From NCBI RefSeq assembly GCF_000448565.1, contig NZ_CM002128.1, forward strand, positions 1,659,401-1,716,113: a DNA stretch of 56,713 nucleotides. Reading direction: 5' to 3'. The translations under genes and the position numbers were made by a program. This document shows positions 37,535-45,510 of the stretch, in pieces (position 1 is the first letter of the stretch; the number at the start of each line of letters is the position of its first letter). This DNA comes from Streptococcus sp. HSISM1. Its GTDB lineage: Bacteria > Bacillota > Bacilli > Lactobacillales > Streptococcaceae. The notes beneath the pieces are model-generated. The model was not told the DNA's origin and made no database searches. It worked only from the letters and a program-made list of their open reading frames with translations.

Positions 37535-38227
37535 TTACTTTTTCCCATACTCTCCGTAAGATCCATATCCACCATATGAACCATACTCAGCAGCTTTAAT
37601 GTTAAATTTATTAAGCACTACTCCTAAGAAAGGTGTGCCTGTTTGTTCTAATTGGTCCTTAGCCTTTTGGACAGCCTTGCGTCCATTGGCACCAGATTCT
37701 GTGATCAAGACAGTTCCATCACAGCGTTGGGCGATAATGGCCGCATCGATCACGACCCCGATTGGAGGCGTATCGACAATGATGTAGTCAAAATGCTCAC
37801 GCAGGGCATCCATCATCACAGTGAAGTTCTTGCTTTGCAAGAGACCTGTTGGGTTTGGCGCTACTTGTCCAGACTCGATGATATCCAAGTTTGGAAAATC
37901 AGTCGCATACAAGATTTGGTCCAATTGGCTACGGCCAGATAAGAAGTCGGTCAAGCCTTGGATCTTATCCCGGCTACGGAAAATCCCTGTCATGACAGAG
38001 TTCCGGATGTCACAGTCGACCAAGAGGGTCTTGTAACCCGCACGCGCAAAGGCAACGGCTAAGTTGGTTGAAGTGGTTGATTTCCCTTCATTTTCTTGGA
38101 CAGATGAGATAGCGATGACTTTTAAGTCTACACCACTCAATTGGATATTCGTCGCAAGGGCATTGAAGTACTCTTCTGCCTTCCGAATTTCTTGCAATTT
38201 GTTTTTTGAAATTTCTAACGTATTCAT
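37535..38227 (-). CDS. wze: Capsular tyrosine autokinase CpsD/Wze
   Basis: A 230-residue BY-kinase. Walker A SSVQENEGKSTTSTN, Walker A' LLVDCDIRNS and Walker B YIIVDTPP are followed by a tyrosine cluster, GSYGGYGSYGEYGKK, as the phosphorylation tail. It works with the membrane adaptor Wzd and the phosphatase Wzh to control chain length and output. It is one of four conserved regulatory genes at the head of the locus. Confidence 0.95.
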   Translation of the reverse strand: MNTLEISKNKLQEIRKAEEYFNALATNIQLSGVDLKVIAISSVQENEGKSTTSTNLAVAFARAGYKTLLVDCDIRNSVMTGIFRSRDKIQGLTDFLSGRSQLDQILYATDFPNLDIIESGQVAPNPTGLLQSKNFTVMMDALREHFDYIIVDTPPIGVVIDAAIIAQRCDGTVLITESGANGRKAVQKAKDQLEQTGTPFLGVVLNKFNIKAAEYGSYGGYGSYGEYGKK

Positions 38228-38239
38228 GCGATCCCCAGT

Positions 38240-38935
38240 CTACAGTTTCTTAATATCTGGCACAATACCAAGTAAGGTTAAGCCCATCAGCTCCTCAACG
38301 TCTTCTGGTCTCTTGACACGATCGTCCAAGACTTCTACTACGACCATGAGAACCACCATCAAGCCAGCTCCAGCAATAAAGCCAAGAAGGACATTGCGTC
38401 GGATATTTGGTGAAGAAGGTGATTGAGGCACTTCTGCTTCATCCAAGGTCGTAACATCTGACACCTTGGTCACAGAAATGATCTTTTCAGCTGCTACATT
38501 TCGAAGGCCATTGGCAATACGAGCCGCTTCTTTTGGATCTCCGTCCTTAGCCGTGATCGAAAGGATACGAGTATCTGTTGGAACGGATACACTGATCTTT
38601 TTCGACAACTCAGCTGGTGTCATATCGAGTTTCAATTCTTCGATGGCTTGCGTCAAAACATTTTGAGAAAGAATGATTTCACGGTAGTCCTTAACCAAGT
38701 AAGAACCAGCCTGCAAATCAGAGTTTGTCAAGGCATTGTTGTCTTGGTTTTGACGACTGACCACGTAGATCCGGCTAGTACTTTGGTATTCTTTCTTGGC
38801 TAAAAAGGCACTGTAGCCAAATGCTGCGATGGCAAAGACAAGAGCGACCAAAACGATCGAAAACTTGCGTTTCCATAGGGTCTTCAGCATAGCGAAAACA
38901 TCAATTTCCACTGCTTGATTTTCTTGATTGTTCAT
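38240..38935 (-). CDS. wzd: Polysaccharide chain-length protein CpsC/Wzd
   Basis: A 231-residue Wzz-type protein. It has an N-terminal membrane segment (about 25-47), an outside domain with TSRIYVVSRQNQDNN, and a proline-rich second membrane segment, PQSPSSPNIRRNVLLGFIAG. It activates the tyrosine kinase Wze and the two together set polymer length. It lies 12 bases before wze. Confidence 0.95.
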   Translation of the reverse strand: MNNQENQAVEIDVFAMLKTLWKRKFSIVLVALVFAIAAFGYSAFLAKKEYQSTSRIYVVSRQNQDNNALTNSDLQAGSYLVKDYREIILSQNVLTQAIEELKLDMTPAELSKKISVSVPTDTRILSITAKDGDPKEAARIANGLRNVAAEKIISVTKVSDVTTLDEAEVPQSPSSPNIRRNVLLGFIAGAGLMVVLMVVVEVLDDRVKRPEDVEELMGLTLLGIVPDIKKL

Positions 38936-38979
38936 TTCCTAATTACTCCTTCGTGTGGATCTCTCCACCTGTTTCCTGG

Positions 38980-39711
38980 TTAGATTAATTCATCCGCTAA
39001 CAAGAGTTCTTGATTGCTGACAAAGAGAGCTTGTGCTCGTCGTTCTCCGTATTCTTCCTTGATCAAGCGATAGGCTTCTGCCATATAAGGCGGTCGTTTA
39101 TCCACATTGTGCATATCACTGGCAACAAAGTGCACCAAGTCTTTTTCTAAGAAGTACCGAGCTCGTTTTTTGAGTTGTTTTTGTTCATCCCCAAAGAGGC
39201 GAGGCTTGAGAACACTGGAACTATTGATCTGCATGTAGCAGCCCATGTCAATCATCTCTTGCACGCGCTCCTCATTTTTCTCCAAGCACTTGTAGCGCTC
39301 GATATGGGCCACCACTGGTGTCACACCTAGATGGAGCAAACGGTCCAAGGCCGTATGGATCTCCTTATAAGGTGTTCCCATGCTGAATTCAATCAGCGCA
39401 AAGCGCGTATCTGCCAAACGCGGAATGATCTTTTCTTCCAGTTTTTTCAAGACATCATTAGTAAAGTAGATCTCTGCCCCGTAATGAATCGTCAAATCTG
39501 GCGCGACCTCTGCCGCAATTCTTTTCACTTCTTGAAAATTTTCAGAAATCTTTTCTTCGGGAGTTTCAAACATCCCCTTGCGACGATGAGAAGTGGAGAT
39601 AATGGTCCGTACCCCTTGGCGATAACTTTCTTCCAATAAGGTACGCGTATCTTCTCTTGTCTTTGGTCCATCATCCACATCAAAGACGATGTGCGAGTGG
39701 ATATCAATCAT
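38980..39711 (-). CDS. wzh: PHP-family tyrosine-protein phosphatase CpsB/Wzh
   Basis: A 243-residue manganese-dependent phosphatase. The PHP metal motif [15 protein letters not shown] is at the N-terminus, [10 protein letters not shown] follows, and the C-terminal [14 protein letters not shown] supplies further ligands. It dephosphorylates Wze. Its ATG overlaps the end of wzg by 4 bases. Confidence 0.95.
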   Translation of the reverse strand: MIDIHSHIVFDVDDGPKTREDTRTLLEESYRQGVRTIISTSHRRKGMFETPEEKISENFQEVKRIAAEVAPDLTIHYGAEIYFTNDVLKKLEEKIIPRLADTRFALIEFSMGTPYKEIHTALDRLLHLGVTPVVAHIERYKCLEKNEERVQEMIDMGCYMQINSSSVLKPRLFGDEQKQLKKRARYFLEKDLVHFVASDMHNVDKRPPYMAEAYRLIKEEYGERRAQALFVSNQELLLADELI

Positions 39712-41177
39712 TTTTCTTTTCCTTCCATCACTTTTTGAATGGTTTCCTTAGCCTTGGTTAAGCTAGCTTGATCCAACTCCATAACATAGAGATTAGATCC
39801 AGGCATGGCATAAGATGGCAAATCATTTCGTCCTTGTCCGGTGATCGCTTGTGAGGTCACCTCATAAGAACCACCCGTTTCTAGCTGGGTATTGATCAAG
39901 TTCATCATAGTTGGCAACTGCATATTGGTTTGGACAGAATCTTGGAGGTTTCCGATAATCTCATTGTAGTTACTCAAGACCTTAGTAGAGGTCAACTTTT
40001 TGATAATGGCCGCAATGACTTTTTCTTGGTTTTTCCCACGGTCATTGTCGCCACCTTGGAGTGAGTAGCGTTCGCGAACAAAACCGAGTGCTTGCTCTGA
40101 ATTCAAATGGACCTTTCCAACTGGGAAATGGAACTTCCCGTGCAAGCTCGTGAATTCTTGGTCATTTTCCACATCGATCCCCCCTAGAAGGTCAATCAAC
40201 TTGAGGAAGGACGTGAAATTGAGACGAACATAGTAGTTGAGCTTGATATCATAGAGATTCTCAAGGGTATGAATAGAAGCATCCACACCGTAGATCCCCG
40301 CATGGGTCAACTTATCATTTTGGTTGTTACCACCATCCGCAATCGGTACATAGGCATCCCGCGGCGTCGTTGTCAACAGAACTTGCTTGGTCTTCCGATT
40401 GACGGTCATGATGATATTGACATCTGATCGAGAAACCGAAGTTACTGGGCCATAGGTATCGATCCCGCTGACATAGATGTTAAAGACATCCGCATTGGCA
40501 GACACCTTGCTCGTTGCTGCCACTTCTTTTCGAATCTTGTAGGAATAGATTTTCTTCAACTTCTTCGCATAGTCCGCATCTTCTGCGGCAATGGTATCCT
40601 CAAAGGTACTGTTGAGGACCATAGCAGAAGCATTCCCTTCTTGCAGGCTCTTATAAGCATCTAGATAAGTCGGTGCATCCACTACAGAAATTTCCTGACC
40701 CTTGGTCTTTTTGATGTTGTCCAAGAGGGCCGTAAGATTGGCTTCATTATTGTTGCCCTTTGGTGCCACCACTTCCTTGATTTCTTTGATATCTTTGATG
40801 TCACTGTCTTTCTTGACATAGACAGCCATCTCAAACTCTGTATAGTTAGAATGGCCATTGACATTACTAGTCAGATTCAGCAGCTGTTGACTAGCAAATA
40901 ACACTCCTGAACTAGCCAATAAGCCAACAAGAAGCAGGACCAAAGTTGTCTTTTTGGCCTGATTTTTGATCACAAACCAAGCTGATAAGAGCAAGAGAAG
41001 AGCTAGTAGTGCAATCACGAGAACATTGACATAGCGAAAAGCCAAGATGTTATTGGCCAACATGGTATAGGTCGCCCAACTTGCAGTCATAAGCAAAAAA
41101 ATAAGCAATACGGAATTAATGATTCGCAATTGCCCCCACTTATGCTCTGAACGACGACTTCGTCTCCTTTGTGACAT
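39708..41177 (-). CDS. wzg: LytR-CpsA-Psr family ligase/regulator CpsA/Wzg
   Basis: A 489-residue membrane protein. It has a basic N-terminus, three membrane segments (about 20-110), an accessory domain, then the LCP catalytic domain with [21 protein letters not shown] and [16 protein letters not shown], the arginines and aspartates that bind polyprenyl-phosphate. It attaches polysaccharide to peptidoglycan. The start ATG 41177 is chosen because GGAGG lies five bases before it; an in-frame ATG 12 bases upstream has no such site. First gene of the polysaccharide operon. Confidence 0.95.
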   Translation of the reverse strand: MSQRRRSRRSEHKWGQLRIINSVLLIFLLMTASWATYTMLANNILAFRYVNVLVIALLALLLLLSAWFVIKNQAKKTTLVLLLVGLLASSGVLFASQQLLNLTSNVNGHSNYTEFEMAVYVKKDSDIKDIKEIKEVVAPKGNNNEANLTALLDNIKKTKGQEISVVDAPTYLDAYKSLQEGNASAMVLNSTFEDTIAAEDADYAKKLKKIYSYKIRKEVAATSKVSANADVFNIYVSGIDTYGPVTSVSRSDVNIIMTVNRKTKQVLLTTTPRDAYVPIADGGNNQNDKLTHAGIYGVDASIHTLENLYDIKLNYYVRLNFTSFLKLIDLLGGIDVENDQEFTSLHGKFHFPVGKVHLNSEQALGFVRERYSLQGGDNDRGKNQEKVIAAIIKKLTSTKVLSNYNEIIGNLQDSVQTNMQLPTMMNLINTQLETGGSYEVTSQAITGQGRNDLPSYAMPGSNLYVMELDQASLTKAKETIQKVMEGKEK

Positions 41178-41189
41178 AAATACCTCCAA

Positions 41190-41288
41190 TTAGTCCTAAT
41201 CATATTTATTGTAACATATTTTTAGCAAAAAATGCATTAATTATCACTTTTTTGTCCATTATGGACATTTGAAAAGTAAGCGTTTTCT
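41190..41288 (-). promoter_or_regulatory. Polysaccharide operon promoter region with palindrome and cre-like site
   Basis: Minus strand extended -10 TGTTACAAT lies just upstream of wzg. Further up are a perfect palindrome, TGTCCATTATGGACA (41253-41267), and a cre-like sequence, AGTAAGCGTTTTCT (41275-41288, both end bases off consensus). The regulator of the palindrome is unknown. Confidence 0.55.
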
Positions 41289-41328
41289 GAAATGAGCGAA
41301 ATCCCTTGTATACTTATGCAGAGAATCT

Positions 41329-41358
41329 AAAAAAACCGGCTGAAAAACCCGGTTTTTT
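41329..41358 (-). terminator. Terminator of the nrdD-nrdG operon
   Basis: AAAACCGG and CCGGTTTT pair around a 9-nt loop and the minus strand continues with T8. It separates the nrd operon from the polysaccharide promoter. Confidence 0.88.
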
Positions 41359-41365
41359 GAAAAAC

Positions 41366-41965
41366 CTACAAAAGATCATCTCGTTTGACCTGCTCAAAAC
41401 TTTCTTTGCCGTCATTGAGCTTGTCCCAGATGACGACTTTTCCTTCTTTGAGGGATTTTTGAACATCAATGATCCGCTGGTTAGAAGACCCTCGGAACTG
41501 CAACATGAGGTTGCGTTTGCTCTTATCATAGCGGCCATCGACCAGGATATCAATTAGCGACAAGAGCTCCAGTTTATCAGGCGTTTCTAACATCATTTCT
41601 TCCCAAGTGTAGCCTGTCCATGACCAAATATCTTTTTCTGGCAATTCTTTCCGAATACGTTTTACAAGGGGTAAAAGAATACCGGTATTAAGAAATGGCT
41701 CTCCCCCAAGCAGGGTCAGGCCTTGGACATAGGGTTGGGCCAGATCTTCCATGATCTGCTCTTCCAATTCTTTGGTATAAGGAATGCCTGCATTGAAAGA
41801 CCAGGTCGCTACATTGTAACAGCCCTCACAGTGAAACATGCAACCGGCCACGTAAAGGGAGTTGCGCACTCCTTCTCCATCTACAAAGTTAAAGGCCTTA
41901 TAGTCAATGATTCGCCCTTTACTCAGCTCCTCACTTTTCCATTCTTGAGGTTTGGGATTGTTCAT
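41366..41965 (-). CDS. nrdG: Anaerobic ribonucleotide reductase activating protein NrdG
   Basis: A 199-residue radical SAM enzyme that makes the glycyl radical on NrdD. The [4Fe-4S] motif is CMFHCEGC (CxxxCxxC), preceded by NFVDGEGVRNSLYVAG. ATG 41965 is chosen because GGAGG lies six bases upstream, and the two ATG codons before it are too close or lack a site. It overlaps the preceding GNAT gene by 35 bases, so it is probably translationally coupled. Confidence 0.95.
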   Translation of the reverse strand: MNNPKPQEWKSEELSKGRIIDYKAFNFVDGEGVRNSLYVAGCMFHCEGCYNVATWSFNAGIPYTKELEEQIMEDLAQPYVQGLTLLGGEPFLNTGILLPLVKRIRKELPEKDIWSWTGYTWEEMMLETPDKLELLSLIDILVDGRYDKSKRNLMLQFRGSSNQRIIDVQKSLKEGKVVIWDKLNDGKESFEQVKRDDLL

Positions 41966-42476
41966 CTTCATCCTCCAAATCAATCCAGTAGCGCTGACTT
42001 CTGTCGATTGTGTTTTCGTAAACACCGCCAGCAGAGAGAATGGTGCGACGACTGGCTTCGTTGTCTTCATCACAGGTAATCAGTACTCGTTCCAATCCTT
42101 GCTTTCGAGCCTCTGCTAATCCTAGCTCTAGCTGCAACTTAGCCAAGCCCTTTCTGCGTTGACTGGGCCGGATGGAATAGCCAATGTGACCACCCTCTAC
42201 AAATAATTTGTCATTCAAGGACAAGCGCAGGGCTAAAAAGCCCAGAGGGTAGCCAGTCTCATCAAAGGATAAAAATTGAATGGTAGGAACCCAGCCTTCT
42301 GGCAGATTCTCAGTATCCTCCTGCTGCTCTACAATTCGCAACCAATCCGCAAAATCCTTTGCTCGCTTCCAAGTGGAGCCCATGCCACCGTGCATATAGG
42401 ATTTTGCAGCATCGAACTCAGCAATCATCTCTAAAATCGCGTCTTTATCTTCTAAAGTTGGTCGTCTTAGCTCCAT
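41931..42476 (-). CDS. GNAT-family N-acetyltransferase (second of a tandem pair)
   Basis: 181 residues. The acetyl-CoA motif A is HIGYSIRPSQRRKGLAKLQL (R/QxxGxA form), followed by VLITCDEDNEASRRTILSAGG. The start MELRRPTLEDKDAI is shared with the next upstream gene, so the two are recent duplicates. Substrate unknown. A homologue lies at the same place, between nrdD and nrdG, in pneumococcus. Confidence 0.9.
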   Translation of the reverse strand: MELRRPTLEDKDAILEMIAEFDAAKSYMHGGMGSTWKRAKDFADWLRIVEQQEDTENLPEGWVPTIQFLSFDETGYPLGFLALRLSLNDKLFVEGGHIGYSIRPSQRRKGLAKLQLELGLAEARKQGLERVLITCDEDNEASRRTILSAGGVYENTIDRSQRYWIDLEDEDEQSQTSRMEK

Positions 42477-42485
42477 GCTTCCTCC

Positions 42486-42986
42486 TTAATCGACATCAAT
42501 CCAGTAGCGCTCTTTTCCGCCTCGAACATCCTCTAAAGCTCCGGCATTAGCCAGAATCACTGCTCGACTGGCAGCATTATCACAATCGCAAGTCACTAGG
42601 ACTAGCTTTATATTTTTACTTCTAGCTACTTGCAAGCCTTGTCGCAGTTGCTCTTTTGCCAATCCTTTCCCACGCGCAGAGGGACGGATGGAATAACCAA
42701 TATGACCACCTACCTCCAGCAAATAGTCACTAAGACGCAATCTCAGATTGAGAAACCCTACGGCTTGTCCATCTCTCGAAAAAGCAACTAACTGAATATC
42801 AGGCACCCACCCTTCAGGCAAATTAATCCCCATTTCATGATTCTGATTACTTTCCAACCACTCCTCATAATCAAAGTTCTCAGCATCCCAAAAGCCGCCG
42901 TCGTGGGCCGACTGGGTCTCTTCGAACTCTGCCATCATGTTTAGAATGGTTTCTTTATCTGCTAAAGTTGGTCTACGTAGTTCCAT
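42486..42986 (-). CDS. GNAT-family N-acetyltransferase (first of a tandem pair)
   Basis: 166 residues. The acetyl-CoA site is HIGYSIRPSARGKGLAKEQL, then LVTCDCDNAASRAVILANAG. It is a paralogue of the downstream gene with the same N-terminus, MELRRPTLADKETI, and the same YWID ending. Substrate unknown. It lies 9 bases from its partner, in the nrdD operon. Confidence 0.9.
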   Translation of the reverse strand: MELRRPTLADKETILNMMAEFEETQSAHDGGFWDAENFDYEEWLESNQNHEMGINLPEGWVPDIQLVAFSRDGQAVGFLNLRLRLSDYLLEVGGHIGYSIRPSARGKGLAKEQLRQGLQVARSKNIKLVLVTCDCDNAASRAVILANAGALEDVRGGKERYWIDVD

Positions 42987-43003
42987 CTTTACCTCCCCCC
43001 ATA

Positions 43004-43032
43004 CGAGAAAAGCGAGAGCGGACTCTCACTTT
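43004..43032 (-). terminator. Attenuator-like hairpin after the 46-residue gene
   Basis: GTGAGAG-TCCG-CTCTCGC with flanking AAAA and TTTT overlaps the stop codon of the small gene. The T-run is short, so partial termination before the GNAT genes is more likely than full. Confidence 0.55.
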
Positions 43033-43166
43033 TTCTTATTCTTATTTAAAAATTGTTCTCTCAGGCTGGCTACTCGGTCTTTTTTATTGATTCCACCCTT
43101 TGAATGCTTCTCGTGGAATCGTTGAACCTGAGCCTTACCCTTATCATCTAATTGGTATTTTCCCAT
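43026..43166 (-). CDS. Small conserved basic protein in the nrdD operon
   Basis: 46 residues beginning MGKYQLDDKGKAQVQRFHEK and ending in a lysine run. AAAAGGA precedes ATG 43166 and it starts 11 bases after the nrdD stop. Pneumococcus has a small hypothetical gene at the same place. No known domain; the charge suggests nucleic acid or ribosome contact, but that is only a guess. Confidence 0.85.
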   Translation of the reverse strand: MGKYQLDDKGKAQVQRFHEKHSKGGINKKDRVASLREQFLNKNKKK

Positions 43167-43177
43167 AATGTCCTTTT

Positions 43178-45388
43178 CTAATCTGTCACTTGGTGTCCAG
43201 CTGATTTGATAGTAGATCCATTCATGTGTTTGACACGCGCCGCGATTTCCTTATGACGGCCATTGACCATGGGACGAGCTTGAGGGTTTCCTAGATAACC
43301 ACAGGTCCGTTTGACCACATCAACCGTCTTAGGATCGCTATTGCCACAGTTTGGACAAGCAAATCCACGCTCAGTCGGCGTGAAATCTCCTTCAAAATCA
43401 CACTTGTAACAACGGTCAATCGGCGTATTGGTTCCGAGATAACCGACCCGGTCATAGGCATAATCCCAAACCGCCTCAAGGGCTTTTGGATTTTGTTGGA
43501 GCACAGGGTATTCACAATAGTGGATAAAGCCACCAGAAGCCCCAGCTTCAGGATAAACTTTTTCAAAATCCAACTTCTCAAATGGCGTTGGGTTCTTACG
43601 AACATCGTAGTGGAAACTATTGGTGTAGTATTCCTTGTCTGTGATATCTGGAACCTTACCAAATTTCTCCGTATCCAGGCGACAGAAGCGATCTGTCAAG
43701 CTTTCTGACGGTGTCGAATAGATGGAGAAGTGGTAATCATACTGGTCAGACCATTCTTCCACGCGCGCTTTCATATCCTTGATGATATCGATCGTGAATT
43801 GTTTAGCTTCTGGATTGTGTTCCCAATTTGGACCATAAAAGACGGTTGCAACTTCATAGAGTCCGATATAGCCAAGAGAAACAGTTGCTCTGCGATGACG
43901 GAAGAGCTGATCTACCTGATCGTACTTGCCCAAGCGTTTCCCAAAAGCCCCATATTGGTAGAGAATCGGCGCATTGGCTGGTGTCGCTTCTTTGGTGCGT
44001 TCCACCCGGTAAACCAAGGCATCTTCAGCGATGTTCATCCGTTCATTAAAGATTTGCCAGAACTTCTCCTTGTCTCCGCCAGATTCCAAGGCAATCCGAG
44101 GTAAATTGACTGTCACAACCCCTAGGTTCATTCGGCCAGAATTGACTTCTACGCCATTCTCATCCTTCCAACCTTGAAGGAAAGAACGACATCCCATCGG
44201 CACCTTGAAAGAGCCTGTCAACTCGACAATCTTGTCATAAGACAAAACGTCCGGATACATGCGCTTCGTCGCACATTCCAAGGCCAATTGCTTGATATCA
44301 TAGTTGGGCGTTCCAGGTTCTAGGTTGAGCCCCCGCTTAAGGGTAAAGATCAGTTTTGGAAAGATAGCTGTCCGATGTTCCGATCCAAGACCCTTGATTC
44401 TGATTTCCAAAATCGCCTTTTGGATTTCCCGTTCGAAGCGATTGGTTCCAAGACCAAAGCCCAGCGAAGTAAAGGGAGTTTGTCCGTTCGAGGTAAAGAG
44501 GGTATTGATCTCATATTCCAGCGATTGCATGGCATCATAGATATCTTTTTGAGTCTTGCTCCAAGCATAGTCCTCTTGCTTTTCAGGAAGCACCCACTCT
44601 TTGGCATCTGCCAAGTGTTTTTGGTAGTTCTTTTCCGCATAAGGGGCCAAGACTTCATCGATCCGGTCAGCTGAGCAACCCCCGTACTGACTAGAGGCTA
44701 CATTGGCAATAATCTGCGAGATTTGAGCCGTTGCAGTTTGGATGGACTTAGGACTTTCTACTTCTGCATTCCCAATCTTAAAGCCATTTCTGAGCATGCC
44801 TTCAAAATCGATCAAACAGCAGTTGGTCATCGGTGTATAAGGGCTATAGTCCAAATCATGGTAGTGAATATCCCCTTTTTGGTGGGCATTGGCTACGTGT
44901 TTGGGCAACATTTTGAGACCAATAGACTTACCAACAATCCCCGCCGTCAAATCCCGTTGCGTATTAAAGACATCGCTGTCCTTATTGGCATTTTCATTGA
45001 CAACCGCTTGGTCCTTATTAAGGAGTTTTCCAATCGTAAAGTTGATATCCGTCGCTTTTGAGCGCTCAAAATCCCGCTGCGTCCGATAAGTAATGTAGCT
45101 CTCAGCAATCGCATATTCATTGGCTTGAAGCAATTCATGTTCGACCACATTTTGGATCTCATAGATCTTCACACCATTTGGAAAACGTTCCAAGATCTCT
45201 GCGATCACACGATCGACAATAGCTTCTAGTTTGGCTTCCATCACTGGAGTGAGAGAAGTCACTTCTTCTGTCGCCTTCAACAAGGCTTTATAAATTTTTT
45301 CAACATCGAATTGAACACGGCGGCCATCTCGTTTTTCAACAAAAATATCCGGGGCCATTCTCAGTTTTTCTTCTCTCAAGGTGATCAT
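43178..45388 (-). CDS. nrdD: Anaerobic ribonucleoside-triphosphate reductase NrdD
   Basis: Class III reductase making dNTPs without oxygen. The N-terminal ATP-cone is VEKRDGRRVQFDVEKIYKAL. The barrel contains SQYGGCSADRIDE, and the zinc site is CYKCDFEG with CPNCGNSD. The C-terminal glycyl radical loop is RTCGYLGNPQARP. ATG 45388 is preferred (736 residues, near the pneumococcal length), with GAGAGG ten bases upstream. An ATG seven codons earlier overlaps that site. It heads the operon nrdD, small gene, two GNATs, nrdG. Confidence 0.96.
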   Translation of the reverse strand: MITLREEKLRMAPDIFVEKRDGRRVQFDVEKIYKALLKATEEVTSLTPVMEAKLEAIVDRVIAEILERFPNGVKIYEIQNVVEHELLQANEYAIAESYITYRTQRDFERSKATDINFTIGKLLNKDQAVVNENANKDSDVFNTQRDLTAGIVGKSIGLKMLPKHVANAHQKGDIHYHDLDYSPYTPMTNCCLIDFEGMLRNGFKIGNAEVESPKSIQTATAQISQIIANVASSQYGGCSADRIDEVLAPYAEKNYQKHLADAKEWVLPEKQEDYAWSKTQKDIYDAMQSLEYEINTLFTSNGQTPFTSLGFGLGTNRFEREIQKAILEIRIKGLGSEHRTAIFPKLIFTLKRGLNLEPGTPNYDIKQLALECATKRMYPDVLSYDKIVELTGSFKVPMGCRSFLQGWKDENGVEVNSGRMNLGVVTVNLPRIALESGGDKEKFWQIFNERMNIAEDALVYRVERTKEATPANAPILYQYGAFGKRLGKYDQVDQLFRHRRATVSLGYIGLYEVATVFYGPNWEHNPEAKQFTIDIIKDMKARVEEWSDQYDYHFSIYSTPSESLTDRFCRLDTEKFGKVPDITDKEYYTNSFHYDVRKNPTPFEKLDFEKVYPEAGASGGFIHYCEYPVLQQNPKALEAVWDYAYDRVGYLGTNTPIDRCYKCDFEGDFTPTERGFACPNCGNSDPKTVDVVKRTCGYLGNPQARPMVNGRHKEIAARVKHMNGSTIKSAGHQVTD

Positions 45389-45428
45389 ACCAAACATGCC
45401 TCTCTTCATTTATTTACATACAAGTTGT

Positions 45429-45509
45429 ATTATACCACTCCAAAAATAAAAATCAATATCTTGTGGAAAATTTTATAAAAAACTTTCTAAAGCACAAGAT
45501 ATTGATTTT
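45429..45509. promoter_or_regulatory. nrdD promoter with a paired NrdR-like operator that also forms a hairpin
   Basis: Minus strand TTGATT (45451-45456), 16 nt, TATAAT (45429-45434). Two copies of CACAAGATATTGATTTT lie in inverted orientation (45449-45465 and 45493-45509), centres about 42 bases apart. One overlaps the -35 box. They resemble NrdR boxes and, read as RNA, make a 17-bp stem followed by a T-rich stretch at the end of the upstream gene. Confidence 0.65.
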
Positions 45510-45510
45510 C

